Assembly (NCBI GenBank): GCA_023055355.1 | Contig: JALJCS010000034.1 | Span: 5,036,001 to 5,100,000 of the forward strand | Reading direction: 5' to 3' | Origin: Agelaius tricolor | Lineage: Eukaryota; Chordata; Aves; Passeriformes; Icteridae | DNA length: 64,000 bases | Shown: positions 14,901-25,194 of the stretch, one piece after another | How the letters are laid out: each line of letters begins with the position of its first letter | Position numbering within the stretch: the first letter of the stretch is position 1 | Position numbers and translations under genes: made by a program | The notes under the pieces: model-generated | What the model saw: only the letters and a program-made list of their open reading frames with translations | What the model was told of the DNA's origin: nothing | Database searches by the model: none

Positions 14901-16473
14901 GCTGTGCCAAAGAAATGAGCTGAAAATTTTTTCCATCTGAAGTCACTCTAATATTTATGATTTTGTTATTTCTTAAATGTCACCTACAAAAGAGGATGCA
15001 TTACATAACTGAGAGGTATTGCTAAATACCCAAACACATGCACAAGGACACATGAGTGCCATAAAAATTCAAAAGGTGGCTGCCTAATTAAAACACTAAT
15101 GCAGTTAAGCATGTGTTTCTTGGAACACATGTGTAAGTGCTCAGATACACACAGCTGCTTATCTCTCAGATAACAACATAAAAAAGGAGAAGACAAGCCT
15201 GCTCCATGGGCATCATGTGCATGTGACTGATGGATACAGCACTGAGTGAGGGGAAAACACTTGCAGGCAGGCAGGAAGGGATTGCAGCTGCAGAGCCCAG
15301 GCACCAGAGCTGGCCTGAGGTTCTTGGGCAAGCACCAATCATTTTGGCCAGGGGAAAGGAGCACCAAAACCCCAGACTGGGGAAATGAAGCATTTCTCTG
15401 CATCTTCAGAGCTGTTTCACAGGAATCATTCCTTTCATGATGGTAAGAAGTGCCTCAATCCCAGCAGATACCAACTACATTGCAGCCATAGTTTGGGTTT
15501 GAGCATTCAGCTGTGCTTCACTTTGTGCTATTCAGCTTTTCACACCTCACAGCTCAGTTCCCTTAACTGGGATAACTCAGGCAATATTACTCTAAAATCC
15601 TTGGAGATGCAGACTGAATATTTTACGGAAATATATTTAATTATTATTTTTAATAGGGAAAGGCAGCATTTTAAGAAACAAGCACCCTAACTCTTTGGAG
15701 AAAAGCTGGCCACGTTCAAGTCTTTGGAGCACTCAACATCCAATACATAAACAGAGGAATTTAAATATTACCATTATTTAAAGATCACCACAGGCAACCA
15801 CTGAGACTGACAGACGTCCCTATCTAAGTTTATAACTTTCACTCCTTTGCTGAAATGTCTTTTGAGCAGAGAACTGTAAATGAACAAAAAGTCACTGGTT
15901 TCAGTCCAAGTCTTTCAGTAGGACTTAATATATGTCACATTTACAGCAAGGGTGGCTGTGGGCAGCTTCCACCCTCTCCCAGTAATAACCCAAGTGCAGG
16001 ATTGGGTTACCAGGACCTGCCAAGTAGCTTTGCCAAAGTGTGAGAACCAACACAAATAATTACTAGTTAGCAACCTCCCCAGTGGCATTTGGCAGCTGGA
16101 ACCAGTGACCTCTGCTTAGCAAAAGCTGGAGCCACAGGAAAGTGACAGGGATGCAGAGACCATGAAAATCTGGGTATGGGCAAGTCTGAGACAGGGAAAT
16201 TCAAGAGCAGAGGGAAATGACAAAATTAATTGAGTGCTTTGTCTGTCATAGGAAACTCTACCCTAAAGTCTAGAATGGCCTGTCACTTGATTAAGAGCTT
16301 AGGGGACTGCACAGAGCTGGCTGGAGTTTGTTGCCATCCAATCAAAATTCCTGTTCTGCATAGAGCACAGAATCTGAAGGCTTTTCCATTTTAAACCAAA
16401 CACCCCCACAAATCTGGTTTTTGAGGTTAGTGATTTTCAATGAAAAAAATAGGAAAAAAAAACCCCAGACTTA

Positions 16474-16498
16474 AAAAAAAAAAAAAAAAAAAAAAAAA
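16474..16498 (+). repeat. poly-A run, 25 bp
   Basis: This is an uninterrupted run of 25 adenines. It is preceded by an A-rich stretch with CCCC interruptions. I see no processed-gene or SINE body upstream that would make it a retrotransposition tail. Confidence 0.85.
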
Positions 16499-17116
16499 GT
16501 GAATAAACATTTGTTCCAGTGCAGAGGGACTTGATGGATTTGGTTTTGGGGTTTTTTTTTTGTATCCAGCTGCATAGGAAAAAAGAGCAATCTTAGCAGT
16601 GTGCCCATCCAGCTCCATCAAAAGCATTCCTGCTCTTTGGCTCAGCCAGCACTGGTGCATTTCAGTGCAGTGTCAGGACTGGAGTGAAAGCTGTGGGAAT
16701 GTGCCAGGGCTAACCTGCAACAAGATAAGGGAAGGTTCACATTGCTGGGATGAGGCATTGATGGAGCTCCTCCAGGAAAATTCACATTGTCCTGCCCTGC
16801 CAAGGGAGAGACTCCACACTTTGCCCCCTTATTTTGTCCAATGCTTCATCCTGGCAGCTCTTTTCCTGCTTTTTGTTCTTTGGGCAGGGCCATCACAGAA
16901 GGTTTTAAGATCCCTCTGGTATAAAAATCCCAAATCCAGTGATGGAGTGGTTTTCACCTTAAGGGCTTTTTATTAATACTTGATATCCAAGTCCCACAAT
17001 ATTCATGCTTTGAGAGGACTCTCCAAGGGAATGGAAAAGGCAGCTCGTGCTGGATTTCCTTAAGGAAATTTTCTTGCAGTGGCAATGCTTAAATTTATCC
17101 CAAAAATAGTACTTCT

Positions 17117-17130
17117 GTGCCACCTAGTGG
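17117..17130 (-). promoter_or_regulatory. CTCF-like core motif, full consensus match
   Basis: On the minus strand the 14 bases are CCACTAGGTGGCAC, which satisfies every position of CCASYAGRKGGCRS. The site lies in otherwise unremarkable non-coding DNA about 2 kb before the compositional patchwork starts. It is a candidate boundary element. Occupancy is inferred only. Confidence 0.5.
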
Positions 17131-17940
17131 AGTCATGGTTAGTGACATAATTTACATTTCCTTACCAAACCACCAAGCTCAAATGCTGTCCAAGGCATTT
17201 TCTTATCACATGTTTGTGTTTCAGTGCCCAGGACAGGAATATCAGCCAGGTGGGACCTCAGAAAAAGCTTTTATGGAGCGTTCTGGAATAGTCTGCAACC
17301 AGAAGATGCTGTCCTGGTTTTTGGAGAGCCTGCCCAAGGGCAGGGTAGATAAACCAGTCCAAATCCTCCTTGCATTCTAGCAAGAGCCCTGTCAAGCATA
17401 CACTGCTGGGTCTTTTTGAAGGTATGCTGTGGAAAATGACTGCAAATGAATAAATGCTGTATTTCACTGGAAACCTGCATTCACTGGCTTTTAGTGAGAG
17501 CAGGGCACTCTCCCTTACCAGGCAGGGTTTGCTGATTGCTGTGGAACCCCTGCCAGCCAGACTTTGCAATGACTCGAGGTTTCCTCCTGCAGTGCTACAG
17601 CAGCCCCACAACACCCAGCCAAAAAGTGATGTAGTTTTACTCCTGCAGAAGGAAACCCACAGCCTTTCAGCCAGATGGCACCTTGAGGGAGAGTTGAAGT
17701 AAAAACAAGTTAATTTGGGATTGTAATCAAGGCATCCCCTGAAATGTGAAACTCCTGTGCCTGTCCCCAGTGACCAGACCCCACTAGATGGCAATCCACA
17801 CCCTGGCTCTGGCCCTGCAGCTCCTCTGGAAGTTGGATTCCTTGCCTGGTGGTCCAGGTCTTCATACAAGTATCTTTCTTCTTTTTTATCTCCTCCCTAA
17901 TAGTTTAACTTTTTAAATATGTAGTATCTGTTTTGGGTTT

Positions 17941-17964
17941 TTTGTTGTTGTTGTTGTTGTTGTT
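17941..17964 (+). repeat. (TTG)n microsatellite
   Basis: About seven to eight perfect TTG units are followed by a T run. It is a simple sequence repeat with no attached element that I recognise. Confidence 0.85.
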
Positions 17965-18849
17965 TTTTTAAATCAGCTGGACTTTTTGTAGTGTAATGCT
18001 TAAGTAGAGCTTAAAGTTTTGTGGTGTAATACACTGCTTTACAGAATAAATAAAACCCCTGGGTATTTTGAATCCAGGCAGCATCAGTAACACAAACATT
18101 TTGTAATTTATGGCCTGTAATAAGTTGGCTTCAGGCCTGCAGAAGAGGGAATTCAGTCAAACATCAAGAGATACATCACAGAAAGTAACTCTGAGTTTTT
18201 CAACACTAGTCAAGTCCCTGGTCTCCCACTGCCTAAAAAAGCCTTTAACTCATCCTCCTCCTAATTCCAAGCAGACATTTCATGGGATGTTCAATGAACA
18301 CCTAAGCCAAAAGGATATTCTTTCCTCTGAAAAAGTCCTAAACTTTCAGTTTGCAGAAACAGACATCATATATATATAGAGAGAGAGATTTACAAAGCTT
18401 CATATAATAATGCAATTCTTCTGTATTAAAGCTATAGAGGAATTTATTTTAGTCTGTCCTCTGGCACTCAGGGTATAGATGAAAAATTGCTTTATTATTT
18501 GCTTTGCAAGGATTTGATTGTAAGGCAGTTGGCTTTGGCTCCTATGCAGACATAATGAAACAGGAGTTTTGTAAATGAATGAGGGCCATCCACAGAAATG
18601 GTTTGTTCATGGAAGAGCAGAATGAAAAATCTGCACGGCATCATGGGGTTTACAGAAGCAGAGAGAGAGAGACTGGGGTGTTTGTGATATTCAAAGGTCA
18701 TATAAACCTTTAAGCTGCAGGCTGAGCACTCATTTTAGATAAAACCTCATATTCACCAGCTCCCTGGATAGAAATACATTCCCATGCACACTCCAGTGTT
18801 TTCATGTCTCACAAGCTCCCCTCCAGCTTTGTGCTCTCCATCACCTTCC

Positions 18850-19036
18850 CCCAGCACTAGCATAGGTTCCCCAGAGAAGCTGTGGATTCCCCATCCCTGG
18901 AAGTGTCCAAGGCCAGGTCGGCTGGGGCTCTGAGCAACCTGGTCTGGTGTTAGATGTCCCTGCCCACTGCAGGGGTTTGGAACTGGATGATCCTTATTGT
19001 ACCTTCTAACCCAGACTGCTCTGTGATTCTGTGACA
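18850..19036 (+). mobile_element. CR1 LINE 3' end
   Basis: This is a clear plus-strand CR1 tail. It reads through 'GTTCCCCAGAGAAGCTGTGG', 'CCATCCCTGGAAGTGTCCAA', 'GAGCAACCTGGTCTGGTG' and 'TGGAACTGGATGATCC', and ends near 'TGTGATTCTGTGA', the typical terminal octamer zone. It is 5'-truncated. It sits at the left edge of the unusual 19-41 kb domain. Confidence 0.9.
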
Positions 19037-19860
19037 CACAGAGCCAAGAGAGTTCAGCCCTGCTTCAGGGGCAGCTTTGGGCTGCTCCAGTCACACCCTG
19101 AGCCCAGCAGCACAAGTTAAACGGGAGGCTTTGCCTCAGCTCCCTTTTGCATGGAGCTGCTGAGTAGAGGGGTTCATGGGGGGCTCCCGGGGCTGTCTCA
19201 TGGAAGGACTGCGAGAGCTTCTGGCAGCGTCTGGGGGAACGAACACCTGGATACGCGCTTGGATAGGCGGAGCATCGCTTCAAGGAGGTGCCGAGGGACG
19301 AATCTTTGTGCCGGGAAGCAGCAGCCGAACGGGTGAGCGCGTGTGGATTTGGAGCGGGGACTTTGGTCCTTTCCCTTTTCAATTTGATCTTGGCAGTCCC
19401 CCCTCCCCGGTTCCCCAGGAACAAAAACGGAGCTTGTGAAGACAAAAGAAATGAAGGAGAGGCAAGCAGCTACTCTCCTAATATTGTCCGTGTTTGAACT
19501 GGGAGGGATCCGCCTTCACCTGCGGTTCGAAGGGTGTTGATTGAAGGAAAACCTGCCTTTTCCCGGCTGTTAGGGGTATCCCAGGGGTGACAGGGAATCC
19601 CTGCGTTCCATTTGAACGGGAACGGGAAAAGTATTGTTGTCATCTGATGGGTTTGATTTGAAGGCAGCCAGCCCATTTTCATCATCCTAAGGTTTAAATG
19701 GAGGGGACAGCGCTGGTGTCCCTCCTTTTAAAGGGTTTGAATTGAGGTCAAAATCCCCCTTCCCCATCATTTGAAGGCTTTCATTTGAGGAACACCCCTT
19801 CTTTTCTGCTCTCCTGGGGGATGAACTTGAAGGGGAGAACCCATTTCTTTGCCCTTGTTG
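19037..19860. other. transition zone with degenerate TTTGAA-spaced repeats
   Basis: GC rises and CpG appears from about 19,150. A good donor-like GGTGAGCG occurs at 19,334. From about 19,490 to 19,840 the motif (A/T)TTTGAA or ATTTGAAGG recurs every 40-80 bp (near 19,493, 19,540, 19,612, 19,656, 19,738, 19,771, 19,826), suggesting a heavily diverged tandem repeat. No gene is recognised. Confidence 0.4.
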
Positions 19861-20420
19861 AAGCGAGGTGAGCGCCGCCCGCGGCGTCAGTTTCGGGGTT
19901 GAGTTGCGGGAAGCCGCAGCTCTGGCAGCGTTTGCAGGGCTGCAGTCGGGCTGTGCCGCTGCATTTGCGGGCGCTTCTTGTGGCCGCGGCCCGGGCCGGA
20001 GCGTTGCCGCTCGGGAGCGCTGCCGGCCCGGGCCGGGCGGGTGCCGAGGCGCACGGGGAATTTGGCGCGGCAGCGGCGGAGCCGCTTTGCCGGTGCGAGC
20101 CGCCGTGCGGAGCCGAGGGCAGCTGGCGCCGGGCCGGCCAAGGGCGGCAGAGGCGGCGCGGGCGCTGCTGCGCCGGCCCGGCCGGTGCCGGCCGCTCTGT
20201 CCGCTCCGGGCGCGGGGCTCGGGCGCCGCCGGGGCCCCCCGGGCAGGGGGAGCGGGCGGGGGCGGGGGGCTCTCCGGGGCGGCGCCGCCCCTGCGCGCCG
20301 GAGCAGCCGCCGGAGGAGCCGCTTTGCCGCCGGGAGCCGCGCTCCGTCCGGGGCCGGCAGCGCGGGGTTGGGCTGCCCTAAGTTCTTGGGTGTCGTGGTT
20401 CGGAGGTGGCTTTGTAGGGA
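19861..20420 (+). promoter_or_regulatory. CpG island A
   Basis: The sequence is extremely GC-rich with dense CpG and several G-runs, for example around 20,235-20,280. G exceeds C on the plus strand from about 20,220 onward. It leads directly into the cytosine-poor block at 20,421. The layout fits a CpG-island promoter transcribed to the right. The transcription direction is inferred from the skew alone. The open frames on both strands (up to 247 codons) are by-products of composition. Confidence 0.55.
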
Positions 20421-21550
20421 TCGATCGCACGGGTTTGTTCTGGTCGCAGTGGGTGTGCGCTAAGGGCTGTGGCGTTCTTCCTGACCGGTACGGTTCTCGG
20501 TTCGGGTGGTGACGATAAAGGTTTGGTTTGAATCGAGTTCTGTAGTCGGATATTTTTTTTGCCGGGCTATTCTGTTTTTAAAGGCGTGCAATGGTTTCTA
20601 CGGGTCGTTGCGTGAAGCAGCGGCTCGGATTTTAATTCTGTCGCGGTGGCTTTTATTAGCGTGGGCGTGTAGCGTTTGTTTCGGTGGGTTCGAGGTGGCG
20701 TCGTGTCGTTAATAGCAGCGGGGTTTTTAAAATCTCTCTAATTGCGTTCGTGTTTATCGTCTTCCAGGGCTTTTATTTATTTGGTTGTTTGATTGTAGTG
20801 TATGTTTTATTGTTACGGATCATTTGGGAGATATTGTTTATGGTTACGTTTCTCTTTCGGCTTTGTGTTTATTTCTGGGTGGTATGGTTATTTAGATAGA
20901 TTGAGGCTCTATGGGTTTATTCTTCCGTTGGGAATAATTTTTTTGTTGTAAATTTAAGTTGATTTGGTTTGGGGAATTTTTTTTTTACAAATTGATTTTC
21001 TTTTTTTCTTTTTTTCATTTTTTTTAATTTTTTGTTATTTGGTTGTTGTTGATCAGTTTTATTTTTGGGAACGTAGGTGGGTGGTGGTTATATGGTGGGT
21101 CTTTTTAAGTAGTTTTTTTATTTGGGTAGTTATATTCTTCTTTTTTAGTGGTTGAAATTTTTGGTTTTTTTCTATTTCGTTACTTAGTTTGCTTTCTAAA
21201 GTTCTTTTGACAGAGTATTGCTTATTCTTTAGTTAGTGTAGATGTAGAATTTTGGTTATTTTTTTAATAACGTCCAGGGTCAGTGGCACTGTTTGGAGTT
21301 GAGTAAGTTGGTTTGGGTTTTTTTAGAGGTTTTTGTGATTTGCTGCGTGTGTTTCTCAAGGGTTTTCTTTTAGTTTGGTTCCATTTTTCTGATGTGATGA
21401 GAACTGTTAGTGAAAAGAGTGTTGTGTGTTTTTTTCGCTGGCAGTCGTTTGGCTGGTGGAGGTGTCTTGATGGTTTTGGAAGATATTGGTGGGAATTCGA
21501 TGCTGTTTGTTTTGTCGTTTTATTTAGGAATTGGATTTTAAATGTAAAAT
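20421..21550 (+). repeat. G+T-rich block with CpG-restricted cytosine (module copy 1)
   Basis: The plus strand is mostly G and T. In 20,581-20,760 I count 30 C and 60 G, and 20 of the 30 C are in CpG, giving an observed/expected CpG near 2. In 20,641-20,700 eight of nine C are CpG. From about 21,040 the block aligns by eye with 30,300-30,780: shared blocks are TATATGGTGGGT, TTTGGGTAGT, a TTTAGTTAGTG/GTGAGTTAGCA region, CAGGGTCAG/TAGGGTCAG and AGTTGGTTTG. It is not recognisable as a known repeat family. Open frames are artefacts of low A and C. Confidence 0.7.
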
Positions 21551-22645
21551 TCTAACGATAGCTATATTTAAACAGAACAAATAGATGTGTAGAAATGGGA
21601 ATAAACTTTTATTTTGATATATTCGGTCTATATTTAAAATTTAACACGTAAGATGAGTCATGATATATTCCAATAAGATATTGTATTTTTTAATAGAGTA
21701 TTGTGTATGTTTATAGATATATAAATAGAGATGATAAATATAAACACAACTCAAACGAAATTTTAAATATAGAAATGTATTGTGAATCTATGCAGATCTA
21801 TATATAATTATTAAATAATTGTAAATATAAAGTGACATAAATCCATACAACACATAATACAAGTAATACTGTATATATCTTATTATAATATATTATAGGA
21901 AATAGCTATAAAATAGCTATAAATATAGCACATCAATATGATATAATATATAAAAACTTATAGATATGGTAAATATAAATATAACAGTATTTTTTAAAGT
22001 AGTTTAAAATAAAGGATGGTTTTGTTTATTATTTGGCAAAAGCAGGGGTTTTATTATAAAAACTACAAATACAAATAATATAAAGGTAGAAATCTAAGTG
22101 TAAAAATATCTCATGAATGCATAAAGATTTATATAAAAATTGAAAATATTAGAAAAAATAAGTTGTAGCAGTAGATATGGTACCTAATAAAAATAATAAT
22201 TTATCTATATAATGTGAAGATTATAAATATTATATATAATTATTAATATAATGCATCAGTATAAACTGTGAATATAAATGTGAATATAATTATGCAAGCT
22301 ATAAATATAAAAATATTTCAATATAGTTTAAAAGAAGGGCTTTTTGGTATTTGTTTGGTTAGAGATCGGATTTTTATTTGGAATAACAAAAGTATGATAG
22401 AAATCTAAATCTAGAAATATACAATCAATATATAATGATATTTATAAAACCACAAAATATAAATAAATACAGATAATAGGAATAGACATAATAGATTGTA
22501 TAAATGACATAACACATCAATGTCCGGTATAAATATGCATGTGAATATAAATAAACTATAAATATAAAATTTATTTAAAGATGGTTTTAAAGAAAGGGGG
22601 CTTGTTTGGTTCTTGTTTGGTAAGAGGCAGGTTTTTGGCATTTAT
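21551..22645. repeat. AT-rich array with internal repeats (module copy 1)
   Basis: About 1.1 kb of AT-rich sequence is built from ATATAAATA-like words. A less AT-pure core recurs at about 22,024, 22,345 and 22,608: TTTAAA(A) AA-GG, then (A)TTTGTTTGGTTAGAG-like, then TTTTTATTTGG-like. Spacing is roughly 260-320 bp, so this is an irregular tandem array. The same core is seen in the second module at about 31,120-31,190. It follows the G+T block in both places. Confidence 0.65.
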
Positions 22646-22659
22646 TTTTTGAGGAGTTT

Positions 22660-23166
22660 TTGGGGGGGGATCGCCCCTGTTCTTTTTTGCCGCCTTCGCT
22701 GCCCGCAGCCCCGAGGCGCGAGGCGCCCCTGGCTGGGGTGGGCGGCAGTGCTGCCGCCTTGTGGGCAGAGCGCGGTACTGCAGCCCGCCGCCGCCAGGCA
22801 GCCGAGGGGCCACAGCCCTATTGGGAGTGGCGCGTGGGGGACTTCGTTTGACCTTCTCAAAATGGCGGCCAAAAGAGCGGGAAAATGGAGGACCCCCGGC
22901 GGTCTATCCGAAATGCCTGCACGGAACACCGACGCCGGCGCGGCCCCGACGAGATTTTCTGTGGCGTTTCAATTGCAATGATGGCATTCCGGTTCGCCTG
23001 CAGGGTTCGGCGTCGCGGGAAATCGTTTCTAGGGCTCGAGGTGGGTGTCGGCATTTTGATCAGGCAGCTGGAAAAACGGCTACGCCTTGGGGTCTTTCTT
23101 GGGGCGCTGGGGGCGTGGCTGGGGCGGGGCGCCGTGTCGACGAGGTGACGTCATTAGGCGGCACTC
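22660..23166 (+). promoter_or_regulatory. CpG island B with YY1, CCAAT, GC-box and CRE motifs
   Basis: This is a CpG-dense stretch. AAAATGGCGGCC at 22,859-22,870 is a textbook YY1 element of the kind found just inside transcription starts. An inverted CCAAT (ATTGG) lies at about 22,819. GC/KLF boxes occur at about 23,110-23,130, and a palindromic CRE (TGACGTCA) at 23,146-23,153. It is probably one or more promoters. The transcript is not identified. Confidence 0.55.
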
Positions 23167-23242
23167 TGCCTGCAGTGCGCCGGTGCAGACCGCAGGGGGC
23201 GCTGTGCCTGCAGTGCGCCGGTGCAGACGGCAGGGGGCGCTG
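23167..23242 (+). promoter_or_regulatory. two tandem 38-bp units, each with a CTCF-like core
   Basis: Units 23,167-23,204 and 23,205-23,242 differ only at one base (GACCGC versus GACGGC). Each contains GCAGGGGGCGCTG, the invariant part of the CTCF core, in the same orientation. The pair is immediately followed by TATAAAG at 23,243. Tandem same-strand CTCF cores next to a TATA box suggest an insulator or promoter-proximal element. Binding is inferred. Confidence 0.6.
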
Positions 23243-23249
23243 TATAAAG
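23243..23249 (+). promoter_or_regulatory. TATA box candidate
   Basis: TATAAAG directly abuts the second CTCF-like unit and lies about 90 bp after a consensus CRE. A start would fall near 23,270. No coding exon is evident downstream before the polypurine tract. Confidence 0.4.
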
Positions 23250-23441
23250 TATAGACAATTTATAAGAAGGACTAAAAGCTCCATGTCACCTGCAGTTGTA
23301 GAAAATTTCAGGCTCACAGGGAGGAAATAGTTTTCCTAAAATCATTATAGTTTTGGGGGTTTTTTTACTCCCAGATAGCTTGAACTTTTCTACTGCTTTT
23401 TTTATTCTAAAGCTAAAATGCAAAGCCAAGATTAGAAATAC

Positions 23442-23669
23442 AGGGAAAGAAAGAAAAGGGGAAAGGAAAGGAAAAAGGAAAGGAGAAAGGAAAGAAAAGG
23501 GGAAGGGAAAGGAAGGAGGAAAGGAAAGGGGAAAAGAAAGGAAAGAAAAGGCGAAAGGAAAGAGGAAAGGAAAGGGGAAGGGAAAGGAAAGGGGAAAGGA
23601 AAGAAAAGCGGAAAGGAAAGAAAAGAAAAGAAAAGGGGAAAGAAAAGGGGAAGGGAAAGGAAAGGAAAG
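23442..23669 (+). repeat. polypurine tract (GGAAA/GAAAAG-type), 228 bp
   Basis: Only A and G occur on the plus strand except for C at 23,552 and 23,609. Words such as GGAAAGGAAAGG are repeated and many segments are mirror-symmetric, a sequence class able to form intramolecular triplex (H-DNA). A purine-rich tail continues to about 23,780, where CpG island C starts. The open frames are low-complexity by-products. Confidence 0.85.
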
Positions 23670-23779
23670 TGAAAAAGGAAAAGGGTGAGAGTGAAAAAGG
23701 AAGAGTGTGAGTGGAAAAGGGGGTGAAAAACAGAGTGAAAAAAAGAAAAAAGAGTTGGAGTGGAAAAGAAAGGACATTC

Positions 23780-24480
23780 GGGAGGGGCGGTGCTGCCTAA
23801 GGTGCTTCCGCGCCCAGGAGCGAAGGAGCCGCTTGATCCCCTGGCGGGAGCGCAGCTCCCGGTGGCGGCAAACGGAGCGGTGGCTGTCAGTCCGAGACTC
23901 CAACTCCCGGCAGGCCCTGCGGCCGTAAAGCGCGGCGTCTGACGCAACGGCCGACGCGCCGTAGGAGTGGCTGGCGGCCCGAGGCGGCCGCGCGCCGGGG
24001 GAGCGGGCTGGGCGCGGGGAGCTCCCGGCGCCTGTCCCGCGCGGGACGGAGCCGCGGCAGCGACGCTGGAGAGGCGAAGCCTCCGTCCGGCCGCCCGCAC
24101 GGAGCCGAGCGGCGCGGAAGGGGCGTCCGCCCGGTGCCTCGGCCTCGCTCAGCGGTCCCGGTGGCGGGGGCTCGGCTCGGGCGGGGCGCGCTGCCGCCCG
24201 CCGATGGCGGAGCGCCGGGCGGTGCTTTGCTGCCGCGGGCCGGGAGCTGCAGGAGCCGCCCCGGGCGAGCGGCGCCGGGCGCTGCCGCGGTCACTGTGCG
24301 GCGGCTGCCCTCGGGCTGGCGGAGGCGCGGGAGCCGCCGAGCTGCAGCCGTCTCCCTCGGGCCGCTGCCGCTGCTGCGGGCGGGGGCGGACGAGCGGCTG
24401 CGGAGGCGGCTCCGCGGCGGGCTCAGCCTTGCGAGCAGAGAGCGCTCGACATCGCTGGCATGACACGGCTGCTGAGTGCC
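23780..24480 (+). promoter_or_regulatory. CpG island C with ZNF143-like site
   Basis: The sequence has dense CpG with GC boxes. At 23,897-23,922 it matches the long ZNF143/STAF promoter motif (ACTACAA-type, CTCCCAGCATGCCCTGCGG), differing at about three positions by eye. Visible here is AACTCCCGGCAGGCCC followed by TGCGG. Such sites mark housekeeping-type promoters. This island is the nearest one upstream of the GARNL3-like exons and could drive a transcript through them. Confidence 0.6.
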
Positions 24481-24606
24481 TCAGTGCTCGTGGCTCTTCC
24501 TTCCACGCAAACGGATGGAGCGGCATCGCTGAGCAGTAAAACACAGCGATGGCCCGGAGAATGGCGAGCGCAAGGAGCGCCGGGCTGGATCCTTCTGATG
24601 GCACAG
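24204..24606 (+). other. possible first exon(s) in CpG island C
   Basis: Two ATG contexts are seen. ATG at 24,204 opens a 111-codon frame ending at 24,539. ATG at 24,549 opens 19 codons running to a donor-like ACAG|GTGCGA at 24,606. Spliced to the acceptor at 25,130, the second frame reads GARNL3 exon sequence out of its native frame and stops within the next exon. I recognise no protein. Treat as untranslated or non-coding first-exon candidates. Confidence 0.2.
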
Positions 24607-25129
24607 GTGCGATCGGCAAACTCAGCCCCTTGTGCCCCTGCCCTCCCGACCCCCAGGGGAAATGCTCTCCAGCCTCGAGCTGCTGAGAGACAAAACGTGT
24701 GATTTGACACTAGGGTCCGGAAAAGGTTTCCGTTTAGATTAGCAAATGCCTCCATTGTTCTTGGTTACATCCTAGGATCGGTTTTAGGCAGTGACTTTAT
24801 ACTGCTTGTCGGATTTTCTTGTGCAATGGTAAGAAAACAGGCAGGTCTGATACTGGTTTCGCTTTTTTTCTACTTCATGTTCCATGAGCTGCTTTTATCC
24901 CAGCAATTGGTTTAAAGTTCTACTGTAGGCATTTATGGTTCACTTTTTTTTCTTTGCAGCACCCGTGACTTTTTTTTTTTCTCTAAATCGGCAGTAAATA
25001 CAGCTGAGTAAAATTACCTTGGTTTTCTTCCTTCTTTTTTAACTGAAATGTTTTTATTGATAATCCTATTTGAATATACAGAAAAAGTGGGTATGTCCTG
25101 TAATATATCCTAGCTTTTCTTGTTTACAG

Positions 25130-25194
25130 GGTACTCAGAAAATCTGTCTCCCTTAGAGTCCCACAAAACCATTCTCAGTGCAATCTCCATTAAG
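25130..25194 (+). pseudogene. GARNL3: GARNL3-like exon a, with in-frame TAG
   Basis: The acceptor is TTGTTTACAG and the donor AAG|GTATGG. Frame 1 reads GTQKICLP, then TAG, then SPTKPFSVQSPL. The first eight residues are as expected for GARNL3 and the TAG replaces the expected Tyr. The exon is 65 bp and leaves two bases of a split codon. Confidence 0.75.

Larger units (their letters stand above)
5716..18849. other. non-coding DNA with scattered small features
   Basis: The stretch holds a 93-bp tandem duplication (11,788-11,971), an A25 run (16,474-16,498), a TTG microsatellite (17,941-17,964) and two CTCF-like sites (6,067 and 17,117). The longest open frames (7,321-7,815 plus, 14,984-15,403 minus, 17,258-17,869 minus) have no family resemblance I recognise. 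Their composition matches surrounding DNA, so I treat them as chance frames. Confidence 0.55.

Noticed and set aside
23286..24100. Lys/Glu/Gly-rich plus and Ser/Phe/Pro-rich minus frames
   Set aside because: Low-complexity translations of the polypurine tract.
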